Positions 18,658 to 26,779 of a stretch of 64,000 nucleotides of DNA are shown here, piece by piece. The number at the start of each line of letters is the position of its first letter. The first letter of the stretch is position 1. The position numbers and the translations under genes were made by a program. The DNA comes from Amycolatopsis sp. MtRt-6 (GTDB taxonomy: Bacteria > Actinomycetota > Actinomycetes > Mycobacteriales > Pseudonocardiaceae). The notes under the pieces are model-generated. The model ran no database searches. It was not told the DNA's origin and was given only the letters and a program-made list of their open reading frames with translations. The stretch is from the NCBI RefSeq assembly GCF_017308975.1, contig NZ_JADWPD010000005.1, positions 233,264 to 297,263 of the forward strand. The letters are read 5' to 3'.

Positions 18658-20499
18658 ATGTGCGGTATCGCCGGCTGGGTTTCCTACGACGCCGACCTCA
18701 CCCGCCGCCAGGACGTCGTCGACGCCATGACCGGGACGATGGCCTGCCGCGGACCGGACGACTCGGGAACCTGGGTACGCCGGCACGTCGCGCTCGGCCA
18801 CCGGCGGCTGGCCATCATCGACCTGCCGGGCGGCCGTCAGCCGATGACGGTGTCCACGCCGAACGGCGAGGTGGCGATGGTCTACAGCGGTGAGGCCTAC
18901 AACTTCACCGAGCTGAAGGAAGAGCTCACGAAACTCGGCCACACCTGGGAAACCGACAGCGACACCGAAGTGGTGCTGCACGGCTACCTGCAGTGGGGCG
19001 ACGCGGTCGTCGACCACCTCAACGGCATGTACGCCTTCGCGATCTGGGACGAGCGCGACGACCGGCTCGTGATGATCCGCGACCGGATGGGCATCAAGCC
19101 GTTCTACTACTACCCCACACCCGACGGCGTGCTGTTCGGCTCGGAGCCGAAGGCGATCCTGGCGAACCCGCTGGCACGCAAGGTCGTGGACAGCGACGGG
19201 CTGCGCGAGCTGATGGCGTTCACCAAGAAGCCCGGCTGGTCGCTGTGGAAGGGCATGGAAGAGGTCCAGCCGGGCACGATCGTGACGGTGTCGCGCGAAG
19301 GCGTCCGGACCCGCACGTACTGGAAGCTCGACGCGAAGCAGCACACCGACGACCAGGAGACGACGGTCGCCCGCGTGCGCGAGCTGATGACGGACATCGT
19401 GAACCGGCAGCTGGTCGCCGACGTCCCGCGTTGTGTCCTGCTGTCGGGCGGCCTGGACTCCAGCGCCGTCACCGGCCTGGCGGCCGCGCGGCTGGCCGAG
19501 CAGGGCGAGCAGCTGCGGACGTTCTCGGTCGATTTCTTCGGCCAGGAGGAGAACTTCAAGCCGGACGAGATGCGCGACACGGCGGACTCGCCGTTCGTGC
19601 GTGACGTCGCGTCGCTGGTGGGCTCGGCACACCAGGACGTCGTGCTCAACCCGGCCGAGCTGACCGACCCCGAGGTGCGGCGCGCGGTGCTGCGGGCCCG
19701 GGACATCCCGGCCGGGCTCGGCGACATGGACACGTCGCTGTACCTGCTGTTCAAGGCCATCCGCGGCGAGTCGACGGTGGCCCTGTCGGGCGAGTCGGCC
19801 GACGAGGTGTTCGGCGGCTACCGCTGGTTCTTCGACGAGGCGTCGGTCAACGCGGAGATGTTCCCGTGGATCGCCTTCCGCAGCGCGATGATGACCGACC
19901 GGACGTCGATCTACACGCCCGAGCTGATGGCGAAGATGAACCTGGAGTCCTACCTGCGGGACGAGTACCGCTCGGCGGTGGCTTCCGTGGAGCACCTGGA
20001 CGGCGAGTCCGCGGTCGAGGCCCGCATGCGGACGATCTGCCACCTGCACCTGACCCGGTTCGTGCGGATGCTGCTGGACCGCAAGGACCGCGCGTCGATG
20101 GCGGTAGGCCTGGAGGTCCGCGTCCCGTTCTGCGACCACCGGCTGGTGGAGTACGTGTACAACACACCGTGGTCGCTGAAGACGTTCGACGGCCGCGAGA
20201 AGAGCCTGCTGCGGCACGCCACTTCGCACGTGTTGCCGGCGTCGGTCGCGCAGCGGGTGAAGAGCCCGTACCCGTCGACGCAGGACCCGGGCTACGCGGC
20301 GGCACTGCAGCAGCAGGCCAAGGAGGTCCTGGCCGAGCCGGGGCACGCGGTGTTCGACCTGGTCGACCGGTCGTGGACGCACCGGGTGTCCGAAGTGGAC
20401 TCGGCGGCCATGGACCCGGCGGACCGGGTCGGCCTGGACCGGCTGCTCGACCTGTACCACTGGATCGAGATGTACTCCCCGGAGCTGCGGCTCGACTGA
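18658..20499 (+). CDS. asnB: Asparagine synthetase B (glutamine-hydrolysing)
   Basis: Converts aspartate to asparagine using glutamine and ATP. The 613-aa protein begins MCGIAGW, so Cys2 is the N-terminal glutaminase nucleophile after Met removal; this fixes the ATG, which GGAGGGG precedes. The class II amidotransferase domain covers about 1-210. The synthetase domain carries the PP-loop SGGLDSSAVTG near residue 262 and SGESADEVFGGYRWF further on. Amycolatopsis-type genomes carry several AsnB paralogues, some modifying cell-wall peptides or secondary metabolites, so free asparagine is the likely but not the only possible product. Confidence 0.93.
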   Translation: MCGIAGWVSYDADLTRRQDVVDAMTGTMACRGPDDSGTWVRRHVALGHRRLAIIDLPGGRQPMTVSTPNGEVAMVYSGEAYNFTELKEELTKLGHTWETDSDTEVVLHGYLQWGDAVVDHLNGMYAFAIWDERDDRLVMIRDRMGIKPFYYYPTPDGVLFGSEPKAILANPLARKVVDSDGLRELMAFTKKPGWSLWKGMEEVQPGTIVTVSREGVRTRTYWKLDAKQHTDDQETTVARVRELMTDIVNRQLVADVPRCVLLSGGLDSSAVTGLAAARLAEQGEQLRTFSVDFFGQEENFKPDEMRDTADSPFVRDVASLVGSAHQDVVLNPAELTDPEVRRAVLRARDIPAGLGDMDTSLYLLFKAIRGESTVALSGESADEVFGGYRWFFDEASVNAEMFPWIAFRSAMMTDRTSIYTPELMAKMNLESYLRDEYRSAVASVEHLDGESAVEARMRTICHLHLTRFVRMLLDRKDRASMAVGLEVRVPFCDHRLVEYVYNTPWSLKTFDGREKSLLRHATSHVLPASVAQRVKSPYPSTQDPGYAAALQQQAKEVLAEPGHAVFDLVDRSWTHRVSEVDSAAMDPADRVGLDRLLDLYHWIEMYSPELRLD

Positions 20500-20518
20500 G
20501 GTACGCCGGCCGCCCGTC

Positions 20519-20558
20519 GTGAGTGAGAAACAGTGTTAGCACACTGTTTCTCACTCAC
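20519..20558. terminator. Perfect 18-bp inverted repeat between convergent genes
   Basis: The arms GTGAGTGAGAAACAGTGT (20519-20536) and ACACTGTTTCTCACTCAC (20541-20558) are exact reverse complements around a TAGC loop. It lies 20 nt after asnB and includes the stop codon of the opposing acetyltransferase gene. It is a strong candidate for a shared bidirectional terminator. There is no U-tract, and its AT-richer composition differs from the surroundings, so it may instead be a dispersed repeat. Confidence 0.8.
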
Positions 20559-21084
20559 CCCCCGCCCCGGCCGCCCCAACCAGCCCCCGCGCCCGACCGG
20601 CCGCGGCAGCCCCTCCGAGCCGCAGCTCCGCGGCAACCTCGTCGCCTTCGGTGGCGAGTGTCGCGCCCGTTTCGGCCAACAGCGCGCGGGCGCCGTGGTT
20701 GTCCGCCGTCGTCGAGGCGACGAACCTCGCGGCGCCGCTTTCCCGGGCCTCGGCCAGCAGCAAGGCCGTCACCTGCTTGCCGATCCCGCGGCCGCGGGCG
20801 TCGCGGGCCAGCCAGATGCCCGCCTCGACCGCGTCTCCGTGGGGTTCCAGGCGGGCCGCGCCGACTGCCGTGCCGTCGGCGTCGATCACCCACGTGCGCT
20901 CCACCGCCGTCGCCGGGTTCAACGAGCGGACGCGGTGGAACGCCAGGAACGCTTCGCGGCGGGTGGGCGTCCAGCCAGGCGGGCCGTCGACCGGGGGCAT
21001 GACTTCGAGCGGATCCGCGCCGGCGACGGCCGCCTCCCGCAGTCTGGCGAGCGCGGCCTCGTCCAACGGCGTCAGCACGATCAT
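20551..21084 (-). CDS. GNAT-family N-acetyltransferase
   Basis: A 177-aa protein with the GNAT fold. It has an ERTWVIDADGTAVGAARLEP strand pair, the acetyl-CoA loop ARDARGRGIGKQVTALLL (R/QxxGxG/A motif), and a C-terminal HGARALLAETGA segment. It probably transfers an acetyl group to an amine of a small molecule, antibiotic or protein; the substrate is unknown. The last 25 residues are Ala/Gly-rich and run into the inverted repeat downstream. It starts about 65 nt before the stop of the LLM gene, so it may share that transcript. Confidence 0.88.
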   Translation of the reverse strand: MIVLTPLDEAALARLREAAVAGADPLEVMPPVDGPPGWTPTRREAFLAFHRVRSLNPATAVERTWVIDADGTAVGAARLEPHGDAVEAGIWLARDARGRGIGKQVTALLLAEARESGAARFVASTTADNHGARALLAETGATLATEGDEVAAELRLGGAAAAGRARGLVGAAGAGGE

Positions 21085-21148
21085 GTCCGGATCTTCGCCG
21101 CCGGCGGCCGGACGCGCGAGCGGATTTCGCCCGGCAGCCGTGCCGGAG

Positions 21149-22090
21149 TCAGGCGGTGCGCGTCAACTCGCCCGCGAGCTGCCACGTCCGGCGGCGGTCT
21201 TCTTCGCGGGCGATGTCGGTGTAGGCCACGGTGATTTCGGTGGCGCCCGCCTCGGCGTAGCGACGCAGCCCGGCCGCGACCGTGGCCTCGTCGCCGATCA
21301 GTGCGAGTTCGACGGCGCGGTCGGCGCCCTCCATTTCGACGACACGGCGGTAGGACGGGATCGAGTCGTAGAAGGCCAGATGGGCGATGGCGGCGGCCCG
21401 GGCCTGGTCGACGTCGTCAGTCACGATGACGGGGACGGCGGCGATCACCTGCGGCGCGGGGCGGCCCGCGCGAGTGGCCACCTCGGTGATCCGGGGGACG
21501 ATGTGTTCCGCGAGCGTGCGGGGTCCGGCCAGGAACGGCATCGTTCCGTCGGCCAGCTCGCCGGCCACGCGCAGTGCCTGCGGGCCCATGGCGGCCACGA
21601 TCAGCGGGATCTCCGGTTCGGCGCCCGCCACCGCGGTGGGTCCGACCGGGTGCGACTTCAGGGTGGTGCCCTCGTAGGGCGTGACTTCGCCGGCGAGCAG
21701 CGGCCGGAGAGCGGTGAGGTATTCACGCAGGTGGGTGATCGGCGGCGGGTAGGGCAGGCCGTAGGCGTGCGTCAACAGGTCCGGGGCGCCGAGGCCGAGG
21801 CCCAGCCGGAAGCGGCCGTGGGTGGCCGCCTGGGCCGTCTTGGCCGCGGAGGCGAGCAGCTGCGGATGGCGTGGATGCATGGGGACGACGGCGGTGCCCA
21901 CGGAGATGCGGGGCACCTCGCGGCCCACGACGGCCGCGAGGACGACGGCGTCGTGCGTGGCCGGCTGGTTGAACCAGACCGTGCCGATTCCCTGCTGTTC
22001 GGCTTCCCGGGCCAGTTCGGTGGCGCGGTCGGCGACGTTCTTGACGTCTTCTTCCGGGGCGAACGCGGGCATGGCTACTCCGACGCGCAC
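21149..22090 (-). CDS. LLM-class (luciferase-like) F420-dependent oxidoreductase
   Basis: A 313-aa TIM-barrel oxidoreductase of the luciferase-like monooxygenase group: VRVGVAMPAF at the start, GTVWFNQPATHDAVV, ISVGTAVVPMHPRHPQLLAS and HGRFRLGLGLGAPDL are typical of actinobacterial F420-dependent members. I chose the GTG at 22090 because AAGGAG lies six bases upstream. The longer frame from 22123 would begin inside a perfect operator palindrome and is probably not translated. The divergent TetR gene and its twin operators suggest small-molecule induction. Substrate unknown. Confidence 0.9.
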   Translation of the reverse strand: MRVGVAMPAFAPEEDVKNVADRATELAREAEQQGIGTVWFNQPATHDAVVLAAVVGREVPRISVGTAVVPMHPRHPQLLASAAKTAQAATHGRFRLGLGLGAPDLLTHAYGLPYPPPITHLREYLTALRPLLAGEVTPYEGTTLKSHPVGPTAVAGAEPEIPLIVAAMGPQALRVAGELADGTMPFLAGPRTLAEHIVPRITEVATRAGRPAPQVIAAVPVIVTDDVDQARAAAIAHLAFYDSIPSYRRVVEMEGADRAVELALIGDEATVAAGLRRYAEAGATEITVAYTDIAREEDRRRTWQLAGELTRTA

Positions 22091-22105
22091 GGGCTTCTCC
22101 TTCGC

Positions 22106-22156
22106 GATGTCAGTGACTGACATCAGGCTAGCACTCTGATGTCAGTCACTGACGTC
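22106..22156. promoter_or_regulatory. Twin TetR-type operators in a divergent promoter
   Basis: Operator 1, GATGTCAGTGACTGACATC (22106-22124), is a perfect 9-1-9 palindrome. Operator 2 (22138-22156) has the same arms with one mismatch (GATGTCAGT and ACTGACGTC). Centres are 32 bp apart, about three helical turns. A possible -10 TAGGAT at 22160-22165 ends seven bases before the tetR ATG, which would make the tetR mRNA leaderless, and operator 2 would then sit between -35 and -10. The neighbouring TetR protein is the obvious ligand. Confidence 0.85.
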
Positions 22157-22171
22157 ACGTAGGATCCGGGC

Positions 22172-22738
22172 ATGGGCAGATGGCAGCCGAACGCGTGCGG
22201 ACGTCTGGCGCAGGCGGCGTTGGAGCTGTTCGGCGAGCGCGGTTACGAACAGACGACGGTGGCGGACATCGCCGGCCGGGCGGGACTGACCGAGCGGACC
22301 TACTTCCGGCACTACCCGGACAAGTGCGAGGTGATGTTCGGCAAAGCCGGCGAGCTGGAGCAGCGGTTCGCGTCGGCGGTTGCCGAAGCGCCGGATTCGC
22401 TGGCACCGATCGACGCGATAGCCGCGGGCCTCGATGCGGTGTCCCGGGAGTTCGCCGGACGCCGCGAGCACCGAGAGCGGCAGGCCGTCATCGCGGCGCA
22501 CCCGGAACTCCGGGAACGGGAACTGACCAAGTACGCCGCGATGTCAGCCGCGCTCGCCGGCGCCCTGCACCGGCGTGGCGTGGCGGAGCCGACCGCGACC
22601 CTGGCCGCCGAAGCGGGGATCGCCGTCTTCAAGGTCGGCTTCGCCCGCTGGCTCGCGGCGGCCGAGGAACGCGAAATATCCGAGGTGATGCGGGAATCGC
22701 TGGACGAGCTCCAAGCCGTGACCGCGGGGCACGGCTGA
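22172..22738 (+). CDS. TetR-family transcriptional regulator
   Basis: A 188-aa repressor. The N-terminal helix-turn-helix reads TVADIAGRAGLTERTYFRHYPDK, and the remaining helices form the variable ligand-binding domain. No ribosome site precedes the ATG, while a -10-like TAGGAT lies seven bases upstream, consistent with a leaderless transcript. It probably controls itself and the divergent LLM oxidoreductase through the two palindromes between them. Ligand unknown. Confidence 0.93.
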   Translation: MGRWQPNACGRLAQAALELFGERGYEQTTVADIAGRAGLTERTYFRHYPDKCEVMFGKAGELEQRFASAVAEAPDSLAPIDAIAAGLDAVSREFAGRREHRERQAVIAAHPELRERELTKYAAMSAALAGALHRRGVAEPTATLAAEAGIAVFKVGFARWLAAAEEREISEVMRESLDELQAVTAGHG

Positions 22739-22754
22739 GCCGGGAGAGCTCAGC
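22734..22754. terminator. Short inverted repeat across converging stop codons
   Basis: GCTGAGC and GCTCAGC flank a seven-base loop and cover the stop codons of tetR and iolG. A seven-pair stem without a T-tract is weak support for a shared terminator. Confidence 0.35.
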
Positions 22755-23748
22755 GCCTGACCTCCGCCAGCTTCACCGGACGCCGTTCCCGGCGGGAGAC
22801 CTCGCAAGCCTCCGCGATGTAGAACGCCTCCAACGCGTCCGCCGCCCCGCACGGCGACGGCGCCCGGCCCGCGACGACGTCCAGGAACGCGCGCAGCTCC
22901 GTCGTGTACGCCGGGCGGAAGCGCTCCATGAAGCCCGGGTACGCCGGCCCCGGCAGCGGCGCCACCCCCGGTTCGACCGACCGCAGCGGCGCCCGGTCGT
23001 CCAACCCGACCACCACGCCCGACACCGAGCCCAGCACGTCGAGGCGCACGTCGTACCCCGCGCCGTTGTAGCGGGTCATCGACACCGTGGCCAGGGTGCC
23101 GTCGTCCAGGGTGAGTGTCGCCGCCGCCGTGTCGACGTCGCCCGCGTCGACGAAGAACTGCTCGCCGCGGTTCGAGCCGATCGCGTACACCTCCTCGACC
23201 TCGCGGCCGCTGACCCAGCGGATGATGTCGAAGTCGTGGACGCCGCAGTCGCGGAACAACCCACCCGAGTGGGCCACGTACTCCGCCGGTGGGGGCGCCG
23301 GGTCGAACGTCGTCGCGCGCAGCGTGTGCAGCCAGCCCAGCTCGCCGGACGCGACCGCCGCCCGAGCTGCCGCGTAACCGGCGTCGAAGCGACGCTGGAA
23401 ACCGATCTGGACCGGGACGTCCGACGTGCCGATCCGGTCGATCACCGCCAGGGTGCCCGGGATGTCCGCGGCCACCGGCTTCTCGCAGAACACCGGGATG
23501 CCCGCGTCGACCGCCGCGATGATCAGGCCGGGGTGCGCGTCGGTGGCCGCCGTGACGACCAAGCCGTCCAGCCCCGCGGCGAACAGCTCGTCGAGCGAAG
23601 CCGATTCGACACCGAGCTTCGCGGCGGCGGAAGCGGCGCGCGCGGTGTCGACGTCGGCCACGACGACCGACTCGACCTCCTCGAACCCCTTCAGCGTCTC
23701 CGCGTGCGCGGTGCCGATCCGGCCGGTGCCCGCCAGTCCCAACCTCAT
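22750..23748 (-). CDS. iolG: Inositol 2-dehydrogenase (Gfo/Idh/MocA family)
   Basis: NAD-dependent oxidoreductase (332 aa), likely oxidising myo-inositol to scyllo-inosose, the first catabolic step. The N-terminal Rossmann motif is GLAGTGRIGTAHAETL, followed by the CEKPVA signature (EKP with catalytic Lys) near residue 95. GGLFRDCGVHDFDIIRW carries the catalytic Asp/His pair. AGGAGGAG precedes the ATG, which overlaps the lacI stop as ATGA. The inositol assignment rests on its place in the iol regulon; other polyol dehydrogenases share the fold. Confidence 0.88.
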   Translation of the reverse strand: MRLGLAGTGRIGTAHAETLKGFEEVESVVVADVDTARAASAAAKLGVESASLDELFAAGLDGLVVTAATDAHPGLIIAAVDAGIPVFCEKPVAADIPGTLAVIDRIGTSDVPVQIGFQRRFDAGYAAARAAVASGELGWLHTLRATTFDPAPPPAEYVAHSGGLFRDCGVHDFDIIRWVSGREVEEVYAIGSNRGEQFFVDAGDVDTAAATLTLDDGTLATVSMTRYNGAGYDVRLDVLGSVSGVVVGLDDRAPLRSVEPGVAPLPGPAYPGFMERFRPAYTTELRAFLDVVAGRAPSPCGAADALEAFYIAEACEVSRRERRPVKLAEVRR

Positions 23749-24764
23749 CGTGCAGCTCCTCCTGTCGCAGAAATCTCGGCAGTGGTCGCCCGGACCACCA
23801 GGGAAGGGTGCAGCAGGTGCCGGACCGGCTCCGTGCGTTCCCCGCGGACGCGCTCGATCAGCGCTTCGAAGGCCAGCCGGCCCATTTCGGTGCGCGGCTG
23901 GTCCACTGTGGTCAGTGAGAGGTGCCGCAGCGCGGCCAGCGACGTGTTGTCGTAGCCCACGACCGAGACGTCTTCCGGCACGCGCAACCCGGCTTCCTCC
24001 AGGGCCGAGATCGCCCCGACGGCGTTGAAGTCGTTGCCCGCCACCAAACCCGTGGGCAGATCGAGGCGCGAGTACGTCGCCAGCAGCTCGCGGACGGCCT
24101 TCTCGCCGCCGGTGTCGGTGTGCTCGCTGCGCACCACGATCGGCTCCAGCCCGTGGCCGCGCATCGCCGACTCGAAGCCGCGCCGCCGCTGGGCCGCCCC
24201 GGCCGCGCCGCCGCCGTCCAGGTGGGCGATGCGCCGGTGCCCCAGCCCGACGAGGTGGTCGACGGCCAGCGCCGAGCCCGCTTCGCCGTCGTCGTTCACC
24301 GTGTCCACTGTGGACGAGCGGATCGTCCGCGAGACCAGCACGACCGGGCACTGCTTGGCCGCGACCTGGATCGACGCCGCCGGAACGACCGGTGAAAGCA
24401 GGATGATCCCCGCCGGGCGGAAGGAAAGCAGGTTGTGCAGGGCGTTCCACTCGCGGGCAGGACTGCGGCCGCCCGTGTTGAGGATCAGGTCGAAGCCCGC
24501 GGCCTGCGCGGCCGCGTCCAGCCCCTCGACGACGTCGGCGAAGAACGCGTTGCGCAGGTCGTTCACCATCACGCCGAGCACCGTGGACGTGCGGCTGGCC
24601 AGCGACCGCGCCATCACGTGCGGCTGGTAGCCCAGCTCCTCGGCCGCGCGCAGGACCGCGGCGCGCCGGGCCTCGGAGACCTTCGGCGAATTGTTCATCA
24701 CCAGGGAGACCAGTGCGCGGGAAACTCCCGCCCGCGCGGCGACGTCCTCCATCGTCGGACGCAC
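23745..24764 (-). CDS. LacI-family repressor of the inositol cluster
   Basis: A 339-aa regulator. The DNA-binding domain MEDVAARAGVSRALVSLVMN (from residue 5) is followed by a hinge helix (MARSLASR) and a periplasmic-binding-like sensor domain. The GTG at 24764 is preceded by GGGGAGG. It is divergent from iolE and coupled to iolG. The double palindrome at 24828-24858 with AGCGCT cores is the expected operator. It contains one exact and one imperfect copy of the STVD palindrome. A sensor for inositol or a derivative is inferred from context. Confidence 0.93.
   Translation of the reverse strand: MRPTMEDVAARAGVSRALVSLVMNNSPKVSEARRAAVLRAAEELGYQPHVMARSLASRTSTVLGVMVNDLRNAFFADVVEGLDAAAQAAGFDLILNTGGRSPAREWNALHNLLSFRPAGIILLSPVVPAASIQVAAKQCPVVLVSRTIRSSTVDTVNDDGEAGSALAVDHLVGLGHRRIAHLDGGGAAGAAQRRRGFESAMRGHGLEPIVVRSEHTDTGGEKAVRELLATYSRLDLPTGLVAGNDFNAVGAISALEEAGLRVPEDVSVVGYDNTSLAALRHLSLTTVDQPRTEMGRLAFEALIERVRGERTEPVRHLLHPSLVVRATTAEISATGGAAR
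23901..23913. repeat. Palindrome copy with one mismatch (GTCCACTGTGGTC)
   Basis: Twelve of thirteen bases match, inside lacI. It is read on the minus strand as Thr-Thr-Val-Asp in the same frame as the exact copies. Confidence 0.7.
24303..24315. repeat. Palindrome GTCCACTGTGGAC, copy 4 (exact)
   Basis: Exact copy inside lacI, read on the minus strand as Ser-Thr-Val-Asp (SSTVDTV). Confidence 0.9.
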
Positions 24765-24798
24765 GACCCCACCTCCCCTGATCTCGGAAAACTCGGCC

Positions 24799-24858
24799 TT
24801 GACTTTGCTGTGACCGACGCTACAAGATTGGAGCGCTCTAATCAATAGAGCGCTCCAA
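24799..24858 (+). promoter_or_regulatory. iol promoter with paired LacI operators
   Basis: A -35 TTGACT (24799-24804) and a -10 TACAAG (24821-24826) are separated by 16 bp and point toward iolE. Immediately after the -10 lies an inverted repeat with 13-bp perfect arms, TTGGAGCGCTCTA (24828-24840) and TAGAGCGCTCCAA (24846-24858). Each arm is itself a near-palindrome centred on GCGC, so two LacI dimers could bind side by side over the transcription start. The iolE ribosome site GGAGG follows. Confidence 0.85.
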
Positions 24859-24878
24859 CGGACCAACGGAGGCCCCTT

Positions 24879-25757
24879 GTGACAGCGACGATCCGCGTGG
24901 CCGCCGCCCCGATCTCCTGGGGCGTCTGCGAAGTACCGGGCTGGGGCCGGGTGCTCGACGCGGCGACCGTGCTCGGGGAGATGGCATCCCTCGGCGTGCG
25001 GGCCACCGAACTGGGCCCGCCCGGGTACCTCCCCCGCGACCCGGCCGAGCTGCGGACGCTGCTGGACGGGTACGGCCTCACGCTCGTCGGCGGCTTCCTC
25101 GCCGTCGTCCTCCACACCGACCAGGAGAACGCGCTCAAGGAAGCCGAGGAATCGGCCGCGCTCTTCGCCGCCTGCGGGGGTGACGTCCTCGTCCTCGCCG
25201 CCGCCACCGGCCTCGACGGTTACGACGACCGCCCGCAGCTCACCGACGCCGAGTGGGCGACGCTCGTCGACACCGCGGGCAAGATCCGCGACATCGCGGC
25301 CGGCCACGGGCTGCGCACGGTGCTGCACCCGCACGTCGGGACGCACGTCGAGCAGCAGGCCGAGGTCGAACGCTTCCTCGCCGGCTCCGATCTCGGCTTG
25401 TGCCTCGACACCGGGCACCTGATGATCGGCGGGACGGATCCGGTCGAGCTGGCGAAGCGGTACCCCGAACGGGTGGGGCACGTGCATCTCAAGGACGTCC
25501 GGGCCGACCTGGCGGCGGAGGTCCGCGCGGGGCGGCTCGGCTACACCGACGCGGTCGGGCGGGGCATCTACACCCCGCTCGGCGAGGGCGACGTGGACGT
25601 GGCGGCGATGGTGCGCTCCGTCCAGGCCGCCGGCTACGACGGCTGGTACGTCCTCGAACAGGACACCGCCCTCGGCGAGGAGAGCCCCGACGACCTACCC
25701 CGGCGGGACACCGAGCGCAGCCTGGCCCACCTCGCGAAGATCACCGACTCCCTCTGA
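24879..25757 (+). CDS. iolE: Inosose dehydratase (IolE family TIM barrel)
   Basis: Expected to dehydrate scyllo-inosose (2-keto-myo-inositol) to the diketone, step two of inositol breakdown. The 292-aa protein has the family entry AAAPISWGVCEVPGWG and the metal-binding xylose-isomerase-like motifs VLHPHVGTHVEQ, CLDTGHLMIGG and VGHVHLKDV. The start is GTG with GGAGG upstream. It is the first gene of the forward iol operon. A related sugar epimerase/isomerase cannot be excluded on fold alone, but the neighbours support IolE. Confidence 0.9.
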   Translation: MTATIRVAAAPISWGVCEVPGWGRVLDAATVLGEMASLGVRATELGPPGYLPRDPAELRTLLDGYGLTLVGGFLAVVLHTDQENALKEAEESAALFAACGGDVLVLAAATGLDGYDDRPQLTDAEWATLVDTAGKIRDIAAGHGLRTVLHPHVGTHVEQQAEVERFLAGSDLGLCLDTGHLMIGGTDPVELAKRYPERVGHVHLKDVRADLAAEVRAGRLGYTDAVGRGIYTPLGEGDVDVAAMVRSVQAAGYDGWYVLEQDTALGEESPDDLPRRDTERSLAHLAKITDSL

Positions 25758-25780
25758 AACCTGGTCCCAAAGGAGTGACT

Positions 25781-26779
25781 GTGTTCCCTCTCAAGAAGCT
25801 GGCCGGTGTGGCGGCGATCGCCGCCGCCGGGCTGGTCCTCGCCGCCTGCAGCGGCCCGACGGCCGACAACTCGAGCACCAGCGCCAGCGGCAGCTCGCCG
25901 GCCGCCGCGCCGAGCTCGGGCGGCCCGCTCAAGGTCGCCGTCGTCACCCACGGCAGCGCCGGTGACGCCTTCTGGAACGTCGTGAAGAACGGTGCCGAGC
26001 AGGCGGGCAAGGATCTCGGCGTCGGCGTCGACTACTTCTCCGACGGCGACCCGGGCAACCAGGCCCGGCTGATCGACAACGCCGTCGCGCAGAAGGTCGG
26101 CGGCCTGGTCGTCTCGATGGCGAACCCGCAGGCACTGCAGACGTCGATCCAGAACGCCGTCAAGGCCGGCATCCCGGTCATCACCATCAACTCCGGCGAG
26201 GACTTCAGTTCCCAGTTCGGCGCGATCGCGCACGTCGGCCAGAGCGAGGGCCTCGCGGGCCAGGGCGCCGGCCAACGGCTCAAGGCGGCAGGCAAGACCA
26301 AGCTGCTGTGCGTCATCCACGAAGCCGGCAACATCGGCCAGAACCAGCGTTGCGACGGCGCGAAGCAGACCTTCGGCAACGTCACCACGCTGCAGGTCGA
26401 CATCTCCAACCCGACCGACGCGCAGGCCCGGATCCGCGGCGCCCTGCAGTCCGACCCCTCGATCGACGCCGTGCTGGCGCTGAACTCGCAGGTCGCCGCC
26501 CGCGCCGTCGCCGCCGCGAAGGAAGCGAGCTCCAAGGCCCAGGTCGCCACGTTCGACCTGAACGCCGACGTCGTCGCGGCCATCAAGGACGGCAGCATCC
26601 TCTTCGCCGTCGACCAGCAGCAGTACGAGCAGGGCTACCTGCCGATCGTGTTCCTCAAGCTGTACAAGGAAAACGGCAACACCATCGGCGGCGGCAAGCC
26701 CGTGCAGACCGGCCCCGGCTTCGTCGACAAGAGCAACATCGACACCGTGGCCCCGTACGCGCAGCGCGGCACGCGATGA
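25781..26779 (+). CDS. CUT2-type sugar (inositol) ABC transporter, binding lipoprotein
   Basis: A 332-aa substrate-binding lipoprotein: signal peptide with lipobox VLAACSG (Cys near residue 24), a Ser/Ala/Pro linker, then a ribose-binding-like periplasmic domain beginning [10 protein letters not shown]. Such type I proteins bind pentoses, hexoses and inositols. AAAGGAG before the GTG fixes the start. The stop overlaps the permease ATG. The inositol specificity follows from the catabolic genes around it. Confidence 0.92.
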   Translation: MFPLKKLAGVAAIAAAGLVLAACSGPTADNSSTSASGSSPAAAPSSGGPLKVAVVTHGSAGDAFWNVVKNGAEQAGKDLGVGVDYFSDGDPGNQARLIDNAVAQKVGGLVVSMANPQALQTSIQNAVKAGIPVITINSGEDFSSQFGAIAHVGQSEGLAGQGAGQRLKAAGKTKLLCVIHEAGNIGQNQRCDGAKQTFGNVTTLQVDISNPTDAQARIRGALQSDPSIDAVLALNSQVAARAVAAAKEASSKAQVATFDLNADVVAAIKDGSILFAVDQQQYEQGYLPIVFLKLYKENGNTIGGGKPVQTGPGFVDKSNIDTVAPYAQRGTR

